From Pseudomonadota bacterium (GTDB lineage: Bacteria > Pseudomonadota > Alphaproteobacteria > Rhizobiales > Hyphomicrobiaceae), in contig JAEYPL010000173.1 in the NCBI GenBank assembly GCA_023410905.1, forward strand, positions 1-64,000: 64,000 bases of DNA, given 5' to 3'. Positions within the stretch are counted from its first letter, which is position 1, and each line of letters begins with the position of its first letter. The position numbers and the translations under genes are program-made. Below the pieces are notes generated by a model. It saw nothing but the letters and a program-made list of their open reading frames with translations. It had not been told where the DNA came from and searched no databases. Of this stretch, positions 41,770 through 52,563 are shown piece by piece.

Positions 41770-42675
41770 ATGGAGCAGCTACTTCAGCAGGTCGCATCGG
41801 GACTGGCGAACGGGGCGATCTACGCGCTGCTCGCTCTTGCGCTTGTCATGATCTTCGTCTCGACGAACCACATCAACTTCGCCCAGGGCGAGATGGCGAT
41901 GTTCAGCGCCTTCGTCTGCTGGCAGCTCCTCAACTGGGGCTATCCATTCTGGATCGCGCTCCCCGCGACCATGCTGTTCTCGTTCATCATCGGCGTGCTC
42001 ATAGAGCGCATCATATTACGACCCTTGCACACCGCGCCGCTGCTCTCGGTCGTCGTCGTCTTCATTGGTCTGCTGGCGATCTTCCATTCGCTGGCCGGCG
42101 CCATCTGGACGCACACCGTCAAACCCTTTCCCTCGCCATTTCCGAACGTCAGCTTTGCGGGCTCGGGGATCATCGGGCCGCATCAGATCGGGATGATCGT
42201 TGTGGCAGTGGGGATGCTGGCCCTGCTGTTCTGCTTCTTCCGCTTCACGCCGCTCGGGCTTGCGATGCGTGCCGCGGCCCTCAACGCGACCTCTGCGCGG
42301 CTCGTCGGCATCAATGTCGATTGGATGCTGGCACTCGGTTGGGGGCTTGCCGCGACGGTCGGTTCCGTGGCGGGCGTGCTCGTGGCGCCGGTCGTCTACC
42401 TCGAGCCCAACATGATGGCCGGCATCCTGCTCTACGGTTTCGCAGGTGCCCTGGTCGGCGGCATATCGAGCCCCGGCGGCGCGGTTGCTGGCGGCTTCAT
42501 CGTCGGCGTGCTCGAGAACATGGTCGCCTATCTCGGCAATATGCTGGAGCGCGCGACCGGCTTCTACCTCATCGGCAACGGTGAGAAGCTGACGGTGGCG
42601 CTTATCATCGTCATTACGGTGCTCACCCTGAAACCCTCAGGCCTCTTTGGCCGTGTTACCGTGAAGAGGGTCTGA
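41770..42675 (+). CDS. livH: Branched-chain-type ABC transporter permease (LivH), system 1
   Basis: 301 aa with about eight transmembrane segments. The N-terminus VASGLANGAIYALLALALVMIF, the NHINFAQGEMAMFSAF loop and the coupling segment LAMRAAALNATSARLVGINVDWML are characteristic of LivH permeases. The central A-x-x-G-G-x-x-S motif reads ALVGGISSPGGAVAGGFIVGVLEN. It pairs with LivM; the two genes are 2 bp apart. Confidence 0.94.
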   Translation: MEQLLQQVASGLANGAIYALLALALVMIFVSTNHINFAQGEMAMFSAFVCWQLLNWGYPFWIALPATMLFSFIIGVLIERIILRPLHTAPLLSVVVVFIGLLAIFHSLAGAIWTHTVKPFPSPFPNVSFAGSGIIGPHQIGMIVVAVGMLALLFCFFRFTPLGLAMRAAALNATSARLVGINVDWMLALGWGLAATVGSVAGVLVAPVVYLEPNMMAGILLYGFAGALVGGISSPGGAVAGGFIVGVLENMVAYLGNMLERATGFYLIGNGEKLTVALIIVITVLTLKPSGLFGRVTVKRV

Positions 42676-42677
42676 GC

Positions 42678-43751
42678 ATGGCCACTACGATGACCACGCA
42701 AACGCCCGCAAACACCGATACGGCTACGACACCGGTGCCGCTGGCCGGACTGCGGCGGCCCGTGCCGAAGTGGATCTGGCTCGGGGTCATATTTGCCGCG
42801 CTCCTCCCGCTGATCGGCGGACAAACCGGCCTCATTTCGAATTTCTACTTCCTTCAGCTCTCGCTGATGATCGTCTACTCGATCGCGGTTCTCGGCCTGA
42901 ACCTGCTGATCGGCTTCAACGGGCAGATCTCGCTCGGCCATGGTGCGTTCTTCGCGGTCGGTGCCTATGTCACCGCGATCCTCATCGACCGCTACGAAAT
43001 GCACTATCTGGCGACGCTGCCGCCCGCCATGTTCGTCTGCTTCGTCATTGGATACCTCTTCGGCCGGCCCGCGCTGCGACTGGAGGGGCACTACCTCGCG
43101 CTCGCGACGTTCGCGCTGGCCATCGCCGTTCCGCAGTTCCTGAAATATCGCCACTTCGAGCCGTTCACGCACGGCGTTCAGGGCATCAATATCTTCAAGC
43201 CCGATCCGCCCTTCGGAATGCCGCTCAGTCCCGATCAGTGGCTGTACCTCGTCGTTCTGGCCTGTGCAGTCGTGATGTTCATCGTGGCGCGGAACATCGT
43301 CCAAAGCCGCATGGGGCGCGCGATGATGGCTATCCGCGATCAGCCGCTGGCTGCCGATACCATGGGAATCAATTCCGCGCGCACGAAGTCGATCACGTTC
43401 GGCATCAGCGCGCTTTATGTCGGTCTCGCCGGTGCACTGCACGCCATTATTTTCGAGTTCGTATCGCCGGACAGCTTCCGCTTCGAGCTGTCGATCGCCA
43501 TCCTCGTCGGCGCTGTCATCGGCGGTATCGCGACGCTGTCCGGCGCGATCGTTGGAGGCTTTTTCGTCCAGTTCATCGAGAAGTACGCCGATGCCCTGAC
43601 GAAATGGGTGACGTCGACCGTCCATCTACCCATTCATCTGGAGCCCTGGACGATCTACGGCATCGTCTTGATCGTCTTGATGTACACTATGCCCATGGGC
43701 ATTGCCGGAGGGCTTGCCTCATTGTGGCGGAAGATCCGACCACCCGGATAG
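42678..43751 (+). CDS. livM: Branched-chain-type ABC transporter permease (LivM), system 1
   Basis: 357 aa. After a polar N-terminal extension of about 35 residues come 8-10 transmembrane segments. LivM hallmarks are GLNLLIGFNGQISLGHGAFFAVGAY, the cytoplasmic coupling helix SRMGRAMMAIRDQPLAADTMGINSARTKS, and a late VGAVIGGIATLSGAIVGGFF. It partners LivH in the translocation channel. The binding-protein gene livK follows after 60 bp with its own strong ribosome-binding site. Confidence 0.94.
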   Translation: MATTMTTQTPANTDTATTPVPLAGLRRPVPKWIWLGVIFAALLPLIGGQTGLISNFYFLQLSLMIVYSIAVLGLNLLIGFNGQISLGHGAFFAVGAYVTAILIDRYEMHYLATLPPAMFVCFVIGYLFGRPALRLEGHYLALATFALAIAVPQFLKYRHFEPFTHGVQGINIFKPDPPFGMPLSPDQWLYLVVLACAVVMFIVARNIVQSRMGRAMMAIRDQPLAADTMGINSARTKSITFGISALYVGLAGALHAIIFEFVSPDSFRFELSIAILVGAVIGGIATLSGAIVGGFFVQFIEKYADALTKWVTSTVHLPIHLEPWTIYGIVLIVLMYTMPMGIAGGLASLWRKIRPPG

Positions 43752-43811
43752 GCGCTGAAACGTGCCCAGATAGAGCCTCTTCATAACAAGGCCGTTCAAA
43801 GGAGGAAGCAC

Positions 43812-45041
43812 ATGACGAAGAGAACCCGCAGAGATGTTCTGGTCGGCGGCTCCGCGATTGCGGCCGCCAGCGTGGTCGGCTTTCCGGCTATCGCCCAAGG
43901 CAAGAAGTACGACGACGGCGCGAGCGACAGCACGATCAAGATCGGCCACTCCGGCCCCTATTCGGGGAATGCCTCGGCCTACGGCAACATCGGCCGCACC
44001 ATCGAAGCCACCTTCAAGATGGTCAACGACAACGGCGGCATCAACGGCCGCAAGATCGAGTTCATCACCTACGACGACGGCTACAGCCCGCCGAAGACCG
44101 TCGAGATGGTGCGCAAGCTCGTCGAGCAGGACAAGGTGCTGCTGCTGTTCAACACGCTCGGCACGCCGCCCAATACGGCGATCCATCGCTACATGAACCA
44201 GAAGAAGGTGCCGCAGCTCTTCGTGGCGACCGGCGCGTCGAAGTGGGGGCAGCCCAAGGAATTCCCCTGGACCATGGGCTGGCAGCCGGACTACGCGACC
44301 GAGGGCGCGATTTATGCCAAGCACATCCTTGCCACGGTGAAGGATCCGAAGATCGGTATTCTCATGCAGAATGACGATTACGGTAAGGACTACTACAACG
44401 GCTTCCTCCAAGGCCTCGGCGACAAGAAGAATCTGATTGCTCAGCTTGCGACCTACGAGGTGACGGATCCGACGGTCGACAGCCAGATGATCCAGCTGAA
44501 GAACACTGGCGCCAACGTGTTCTTCAACATCACCACGCCGAAGTTCGCCGCGCAGGCGATCAAGAAGGCGGCAGAGATCGACTGGAAGCCCGCGCACTAC
44601 CTCAACAACGTATCGTCCTCGTTCGGCTCGGTATTCAAGCCGGCGGGTATCGATGCGTCGCAGGGCGTGATGCTGGCTCTCTACCGCAAGGACGCCAATG
44701 ACCCGCAGTTTGCGAGCGCGCCGGATGTCGTCGCCTTCAAGGCCTTCATGGCGAAGTATATGTCGAGCTTCGACATCAAGGACGACACGCACAACTACGG
44801 CTACTCGGTCACGCATACGATGATCGAAGTGCTGAAGAAGTGCGGCGATACGCTCACGCGCGAGAATGTCATGAATCAGGCCGCGAGCCTCAAAGGCTAT
44901 GAGGCGCCGCTGCTGATTCAGGGCATCAAGGTGAACACGAGCGCCACGGATTTCTATCCGCTGCAGTCGGTCCAGATGGCGCGCGTGAAAGGCGAGAGCT
45001 TCGAGATGTTCGGCGACATTCTCTCGAACGAGAGCGTTTGA
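43812..45041 (+). CDS. livK: Periplasmic branched-chain-type substrate-binding protein (LivK), system 1
   Basis: 409-aa precursor with a twin-arginine-like start (TKRTRRDVLVGGSAIAAASVVG, cleavage near AIAQG), so Tat export is possible. The mature protein is a Peripla_BP_6 fold: IKIGHSGPYSGNASAYGNIGRTIEA, DDGYSPPKTVEMVRKLVEQDKV and IGILMQNDDYGKDYYNGFLQGL. The sequence type is close to ABC binding proteins for amino acids or aromatic acids; the ligand is not deducible. An ideal AAAGGAGG lies 6 nt before the ATG, as expected for the most abundant subunit. It converges with ppk2. Confidence 0.93.
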   Translation: MTKRTRRDVLVGGSAIAAASVVGFPAIAQGKKYDDGASDSTIKIGHSGPYSGNASAYGNIGRTIEATFKMVNDNGGINGRKIEFITYDDGYSPPKTVEMVRKLVEQDKVLLLFNTLGTPPNTAIHRYMNQKKVPQLFVATGASKWGQPKEFPWTMGWQPDYATEGAIYAKHILATVKDPKIGILMQNDDYGKDYYNGFLQGLGDKKNLIAQLATYEVTDPTVDSQMIQLKNTGANVFFNITTPKFAAQAIKKAAEIDWKPAHYLNNVSSSFGSVFKPAGIDASQGVMLALYRKDANDPQFASAPDVVAFKAFMAKYMSSFDIKDDTHNYGYSVTHTMIEVLKKCGDTLTRENVMNQAASLKGYEAPLLIQGIKVNTSATDFYPLQSVQMARVKGESFEMFGDILSNESV

Positions 45042-45054
45042 TCGTCTCAATGGC

Positions 45055-45078
45055 TGGCCGGGGCTCAGGCTCCGGCCA
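45055..45078. terminator. Stem-loop between convergent livK and ppk2
   Basis: TGGCCGG (45055-45061) pairs perfectly with CCGGCCA (45072-45078) over a 10-nt loop. It lies between the two stop codons (45041 and 45084), so it could terminate both transcripts. No T-tract follows on the plus strand beyond ATT, so Rho-independent strength is uncertain. Confidence 0.45.
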
Positions 45079-45083
45079 ATTGC

Positions 45084-45983
45084 CTATCTCGTTGCGAAGA
45101 ACTTGGGCCCGGCGCCGACGATATTGGCGTCGGGCTTTCCAATTGCGGCTGCGTCCTTGCCCTCATAGTCGATCGCGCAAAGCACCGACCGGATTGCTTC
45201 GAGACGCGCGCGGCGCTGGTCATTGGCGAAGATGACCGTCCACGGCGCGGTCGCTGTATGCGTGAAGCGGAACATCTCCTCCTTGGCGGCGCTGTAGTCG
45301 TCGAAGCGCGCCATGGCGGCGAGGTCGATGTCGCTGATCTTCCACTGCTTGAGCGGATCATGGCGGCGCTCGTGAAAGCGGACGAGCTGCATTTCGCGGC
45401 CGATCTCGAGGTAGAATTTGAAGAGGCGTATGCCGTCGCGCACGAGCATGCCTTCGAACTCCGGCGCCTCGCGCAGGAAGACGGCGTGTTGCCCTTCCGT
45501 GCAGAAGCCCATGACGCGCTCCACGCCGGCGCGGTTGTACCAGGAGCGATCGAAGAGCGACATGCCGCCGCCTGGCGGTAGATGCGGCACATAGCGCTGG
45601 AAGTACCACTGCCGGCTTTCGGTCTCGGTCGGCTTGTCGAGTGCTATGACGCGGGCATGGCGCGGATTGAGGTGGCGCACGAAATGACTGATGCACGTGC
45701 CTTTGCCTGCCGAGTCGCGCCCCTCGAACAGGCAAACAATGCGCTCGCCCTTCGCCCGCATCCAGCTTTGCAGGTGCGCAAGCTGAATGTGGAGCTTGTT
45801 CAGCTCGTCCTCGAATTCCCCGCGCTTCATCTTCTTGTCGTAGGGATAGCCGCCGCTCGTCAGCGACGCTTCCTCCATGCCCGTCGGCAGCACGGGATTG
45901 TCGAGATCAAAGCGCGCGGGAGCGGCGTTCGACTTGGCATTGCGCCGCGTATTGCGGGTTTTGCTCTTCTGCTTCTTGGCCAT
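45084..45983 (-). CDS. ppk2: Polyphosphate kinase 2 (PPK2), class I-like single domain
   Basis: 299 aa from the ATG at 45983, which precedes a Lys/Arg-rich N-terminus (AKKQKSKTRNTRR). Walker A is FEGRDSAGKGTCISHF, followed by VIALDKPTETESRQWYFQRYV, Walker B LFDRSWYNRAGVERVMGFCT, and a lid region ending in FHERRHDPLKQWKISDID. PPK2 enzymes transfer phosphate between polyphosphate and nucleoside diphosphates. It is the last gene of a minus-strand run behind the second ABC importer and the hydrolase (16-bp gap), an uncommon partner for such a transporter. Confidence 0.93.
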   Translation of the reverse strand: MAKKQKSKTRNTRRNAKSNAAPARFDLDNPVLPTGMEEASLTSGGYPYDKKMKRGEFEDELNKLHIQLAHLQSWMRAKGERIVCLFEGRDSAGKGTCISHFVRHLNPRHARVIALDKPTETESRQWYFQRYVPHLPPGGGMSLFDRSWYNRAGVERVMGFCTEGQHAVFLREAPEFEGMLVRDGIRLFKFYLEIGREMQLVRFHERRHDPLKQWKISDIDLAAMARFDDYSAAKEEMFRFTHTATAPWTVIFANDQRRARLEAIRSVLCAIDYEGKDAAAIGKPDANIVGAGPKFFATR

Positions 45984-45999
45984 GGCGCAGTTCCTGGTT

Positions 46000-46779
46000 C
46001 TACGTCGTCTTGCCCGGGAAGTGCCGCCCGGCGAAATCGGCAATAGCCGCGAGCACGGCGGCTTCCTGATCGCGGTGAGGCGAATGTCCGCACTTGTCCA
46101 GCACCACCTGCTCGGTGGGGCCCTGCGCGAGCTCAGCGATGCGATCGATCTGCGCCAGAGTGCCGTATTCGTCGTCGCGGCCCTGAACGAGAAGTGTCGG
46201 TATGCTTAATGCGCGCGCTTCGGCATCGAGCGACCAGTCGAGAAAGGCGGGATCGAGCCAGGTATCGGCCCATCCATGGAAGGCATCGTCGACATGCGCA
46301 TGATAGCGGGCGAGGCGCGCGCGAAGCGGTCCTTCGGCATAGGTCACGCTGATGCGTGCGATGCTTTCGACCGATATGGGTTCGACCATGATATGGGGTG
46401 CCATGAGCACGAGCCCCGCGACCGGGCGGCCAGCTGAGGCAGCATGAATGAGTGCGATAGATGCGCCATCCGAGTGGCCGATCAGCAGCGGTTGCATAAT
46501 GCCGGCGCGATCGAGCAGCACAGGCAGAACGTCGAGGGCTTCCTCGTGCATGAAGTGGGGCGTACGCGGGCCTTCGAGGCCCGCCGATTGCCCATAGCCG
46601 AAGCGCGAATAGACGAGCGCGGGTGCGCCGAGTTCGCGGGCGACCTTGTCCGGGAAGTCACGCCATAGCGCCGCGCAGCCGAGCCCTTCATGCAGGAACA
46701 CGAGCGGCGGACGATCCGAGACCGCGCCCGGAATGACGCGGTATTCGATGGCTCTTCCGCCGATGTCCATCGAGAGCAT
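46000..46779 (-). CDS. Alpha/beta-fold hydrolase in an ABC importer operon
   Basis: 259 aa. Oxyanion region PLVFLHEGLGCAALWRDFP, nucleophile elbow GHSDGAS, acid in LVQGRDDEYGT and catalytic His in DKCGHSPHRDQ complete the triad. No signal peptide, so cytosolic. It starts 6 bp after livF of system 2, which implies co-transcription and suggests that it hydrolyses the imported compound, for instance an ester or amide. An ATG 9 nt downstream (46770) is an alternative start. Confidence 0.85.
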   Translation of the reverse strand: MLSMDIGGRAIEYRVIPGAVSDRPPLVFLHEGLGCAALWRDFPDKVARELGAPALVYSRFGYGQSAGLEGPRTPHFMHEEALDVLPVLLDRAGIMQPLLIGHSDGASIALIHAASAGRPVAGLVLMAPHIMVEPISVESIARISVTYAEGPLRARLARYHAHVDDAFHGWADTWLDPAFLDWSLDAEARALSIPTLLVQGRDDEYGTLAQIDRIAELAQGPTEQVVLDKCGHSPHRDQEAAVLAAIADFAGRHFPGKTT

Positions 46780-46785
46780 TTGGCG

Positions 46786-47528
<743 letters not shown>

Positions 47529-47532
<4 letters not shown>

Positions 47533-48287
47533 GTCGATGACCCGAGATAGGCGCGCTGCACGGCGGCGTCCGCGCGGATCTCCTGCGGTGTCCCGCTCGC
47601 AAGCAGCGCACCTTCCACCATGACAGTCATGCGATCGGCGACGGAGAAGACGAAGTCCATGTCGTGCTCGATGAGCAGGACGGCGTAGTCGCGCGCGAGC
47701 CCTTTCAGCAGGCGCGCCATGGCTTGGGATTCCTCATTGCCCATGCCAGCCAGCGGCTCGTCGAGCAGCAGTACACGCGGATCGCCCGCGAGCGTCATCG
47801 CGATCTCGATCAGGCGCTGTTCACCGTGCGACAGCGTCCCGGCAATGCGGTGGCGTGCCTCGTGAAGGCCGATGCGTTCGAGTACGGCCGCGACGCGTGC
47901 ATCCAAATCGCGCGCCGACGAACGCGGGCGCAGCAATTCGCGCGTCGGCGTGTGGATGGCTTGAGCAGCGAGGCGGACGTTTTCCAGAACCGAAAGCGGT
48001 GGAAAGATGTTCGTGCGTTGGAACGAGCGGGCGACGCCGGCCTGGGTCATGCGCGGCGCGGAAGTGCTGTCGACAAGCCGGCCATCGAGGCGGATTTCGC
48101 CGGACGTAGGCTTCAGTTCGCCCGAGAGCAGGTTGACGAGTGTGGATTTGCCCGCGCCGTTGGGTCCGATCACGGCGTGCAGCTCGCCACGACGAAGTGC
48201 GAGCGATACGTCGCGCACAGCCGAGAGACCGCCGAAGGATTTGCTGAGGGCGGTCGTCTCGAGGACGGGTGCGGGGTCTGCCTTCAT
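47529..48287 (-). CDS. livG: Branched-chain-type ABC transporter ATP-binding protein (LivG), system 2
   Basis: 252 aa. Walker A is AVIGPNGAGKSTLVNLLSG, the Q-loop lies in VARSFQRTNIFPPLSVLENVRLAAQ, the signature reads TLSHGEQRLIEIAMTLA, Walker B VLLLDEPLAGMG and the H-loop LLIEHDMDFVFSVAD. It is a standard LivG with an LSHGEQ C-loop. It is translationally coupled by 4-nt overlaps to livM upstream and livF downstream. Confidence 0.94.
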
Positions 48288-49354
48288 GGCCGCACCTGCT
48301 CATTGGGCGCGGGCGGATCGCCGTATGCCGGCCGGATGAAGCGCGGGAGGCGCAGGCTCGCAAGACCGCGCGGCAAGGCCAGAACTACAGCGAGAATGAC
48401 GAGTCCTTCCAGCAGCAGCTTGCGCTCGGCGAGAGCCTGTATCCTGAGGCCGAGATCATCGAGACCGATCGCGGCGAAGAACCGGGCGAAAGGCTTTGCA
48501 TCGCCGACGAGCTGCGGCAGCTCTCCGAGGCCGGTGAATGCGAGCGCGCCGAGGATGGGCCCGTGCAACGATTGCAGCCCGCCGAGCAGGATCATGAGCA
48601 AGGCTTCGGCAGAGCGATGCCAGCCGACGATCTCGGGGTTCACGAACGCGCGATGCATGGCCCACATATGACCTGCGACGCCGGCAAGCGCACCCGCGAT
48701 GACGAAGGCCGCAAGCTTATAGCGATACGTGTCGTAGCCGAGCGCGCGCATGCGGTGCTCGTTGACGCGGATGCCTTCGAGCACGCGGCCGAACAGCGAG
48801 CGCAGCAGGAAAGCCAGGAACAGATACATGGCAACGAGCTGAATGAGCGCGACGTAATAGAGATAAATCGGGCGTTGGCGCCGCGTGTAGGTCAGTTCGA
48901 GACCCAGGAACGAGAGTGCGGGGCGCGCGAGGTAGGCGCCATCCGTCCCGCCACCGAGCTTGGTATCGTGGAAGATGAAGAAAATCATCTGCCCGAAGGC
49001 GAGCGTGACCATGAGAAAGAAGAAGCCGCGCGTCCTGAGCGATAGTGCGCCGACGAGTAGCGCCGCAGCACCCGCTGTCAGCACCGCGAGCGGCAGTGTG
49101 ATCATGATCGAGAGGCCGGCATCCTCGGGCGTCACAAGGTAGACAGTGTAGGCAGCCAAGCCATAGAACGCCCCATGGCCGAGACTCACGAGGCCCGTGC
49201 AACCCACAAGGAGCTGTAGGCTGAGCGCGAGCATGGCGGCGACGAGTGCCGTCGTCGCAAGCTCGACATAGTAGGGCTGCGCCATGAACGGCAGCATCGC
49301 CAGCGCCACTGCGGCGGCGGCTAGTGCGAACGCTCCTTTCGGCGTCGGAAGCAT
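48284..49354 (-). CDS. livM: Branched-chain-type ABC transporter permease (LivM), system 2
   Basis: 356 aa, 8-10 transmembrane segments. LivM features are LLVGCTGLVSLGHGAFYGLAAYTVYL and the coupling helix FGRVLEGIRVNEHRMRALGYDTYRYKLAAFV, then LLGGLQSLHGPILGALAFTGLGE. The N-terminal segment is a plain hydrophobic anchor. It lies between livH (15 bp) and livG (4-nt overlap) on the minus strand. Confidence 0.93.
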   Translation of the reverse strand: MLPTPKGAFALAAAAVALAMLPFMAQPYYVELATTALVAAMLALSLQLLVGCTGLVSLGHGAFYGLAAYTVYLVTPEDAGLSIMITLPLAVLTAGAAALLVGALSLRTRGFFFLMVTLAFGQMIFFIFHDTKLGGGTDGAYLARPALSFLGLELTYTRRQRPIYLYYVALIQLVAMYLFLAFLLRSLFGRVLEGIRVNEHRMRALGYDTYRYKLAAFVIAGALAGVAGHMWAMHRAFVNPEIVGWHRSAEALLMILLGGLQSLHGPILGALAFTGLGELPQLVGDAKPFARFFAAIGLDDLGLRIQALAERKLLLEGLVILAVVLALPRGLASLRLPRFIRPAYGDPPAPNEQVRP

Positions 49355-49369
49355 AGTGTGCGTCCCTCC

Positions 49370-50239
49370 TCAGCCACGCTGACCGAAGAGGCCTGTCGGC
49401 CGCCAGAGCAGGACCGCGGCCATGAGGACGTAGATGGCAAGCCCGGCGACGGCGGGGACATAGGCTTTGCCGAGCGTGTCGACGAGGCCGATGAGGAGCG
49501 CCGACCAGAACGCGCCCGAGATGGAGCCGAGCCCGCCGATCACCACGACCACGAACGAGATGATGAGGAAGCCGTCGCCCATGCCGGGATAGACGGAGTA
49601 GAGCGGCGCCGCGAGCACGCCGGCCGTCAACGCGAGCGCGGTGCCGACGGCAAAGACGGTCATGTGCACACGTCGCGCATCGATGCCGATCACGTCGACC
49701 ATCTCGGGTTTCTCGGCTGCGGCACGGATGATGGCGCCCATACGCGTGCGCTCGATCCAGAGAAAGAGCGCGACGGCGAGCGCGAGGCACACGCCGATGA
49801 CCGCAAAGCGATAGGCCGAGTAGGAAAAACCGGCCGTGATCGGCACGGAGAAATCGAAGGCCGCCGGTACAGGGACGGAGTAGAAATCATTGCCGACGAT
49901 GATCGAGCGGGCTTCCTCGAAGAGCAGGATGAGCGCAAAGGTCAGCAGCACCTGGTCCAGGTGATCGCGCTTGTAGAAATGCCGGAAAAGTCCGCGCTCG
50001 AGCAGCGCGCCGAATGCTGCACCGGCCAGCAGGGCCACGGGCAGCGCGAGCCATGCCGAGCCGAAACTCCGCGTCACGAGAAAGGCGACGTACGCGCCGA
50101 CCATGAATAGCGAGCCATGGGCCAGATTGATGATGCCCATGACGCCGAAGATCAGCGTGAGGCCGCTGGCGATCAGGAACAGCAGGAGCCCGTACTGCAC
50201 TCCGTTGAGGAGCTGCGCGAGAAAGCCGGCCACACTCAT
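49370..50239 (-). CDS. livH: Branched-chain-type ABC transporter permease (LivH), system 2
   Basis: 289 aa. LLNGVQYGLLLFLIASGLTLIFGVMGIINLAHGSLFMVGAY is the LivH N-terminal signature, the coupling helix is MGAIIRAAAEKPEMVDVIGIDARRVHM, and VVVIGGLGSISGAFWSALLIGLVDTLGKAY is the C-terminal channel motif. It is the first gene of the system-2 operon (livH-livM-livG-livF-hydrolase-ppk2). No binding protein is encoded in this operon. It is divergent from acs, with a 261-bp gap. Confidence 0.93.
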   Translation of the reverse strand: MSVAGFLAQLLNGVQYGLLLFLIASGLTLIFGVMGIINLAHGSLFMVGAYVAFLVTRSFGSAWLALPVALLAGAAFGALLERGLFRHFYKRDHLDQVLLTFALILLFEEARSIIVGNDFYSVPVPAAFDFSVPITAGFSYSAYRFAVIGVCLALAVALFLWIERTRMGAIIRAAAEKPEMVDVIGIDARRVHMTVFAVGTALALTAGVLAAPLYSVYPGMGDGFLIISFVVVVIGGLGSISGAFWSALLIGLVDTLGKAYVPAVAGLAIYVLMAAVLLWRPTGLFGQRG

Positions 50240-50500
50240 CTATGCCCTCTCAGACGCGAGCCGAGCGCCGGCGCCTCCCCAGATATGATCTTTGCCATGG
50301 TTTGTAGTGCATTCGCGGCACAACCGGAACCCTGTTGCCGTTGAAGCCGGCCCACTCGAGCCACGCGCCGGCCGCGCCTGCGGCATTCAGCATTCGACCA
50401 ACGAGGCGGTTGCCCCGACCCCGCCGCATACCGATAATGCCGGCCAACAGCAGTCTCAAGATTGGCCCCGGCAGCGGGGCAGGTGACGGGAGCGAAACAG

Positions 50501-52450
<1,950 letters not shown>

Positions 52451-52563
52451 GACAGCCGGGAGCATCGACGGGCCGGCAGGGCAGGCAGGCCTTTGCCGGC
52501 CCTTCTTATTTGTAGGCCTGCGCTGTAGCCTGTCTGGAAATGCAGCTCGGAGTCCGCATCATC

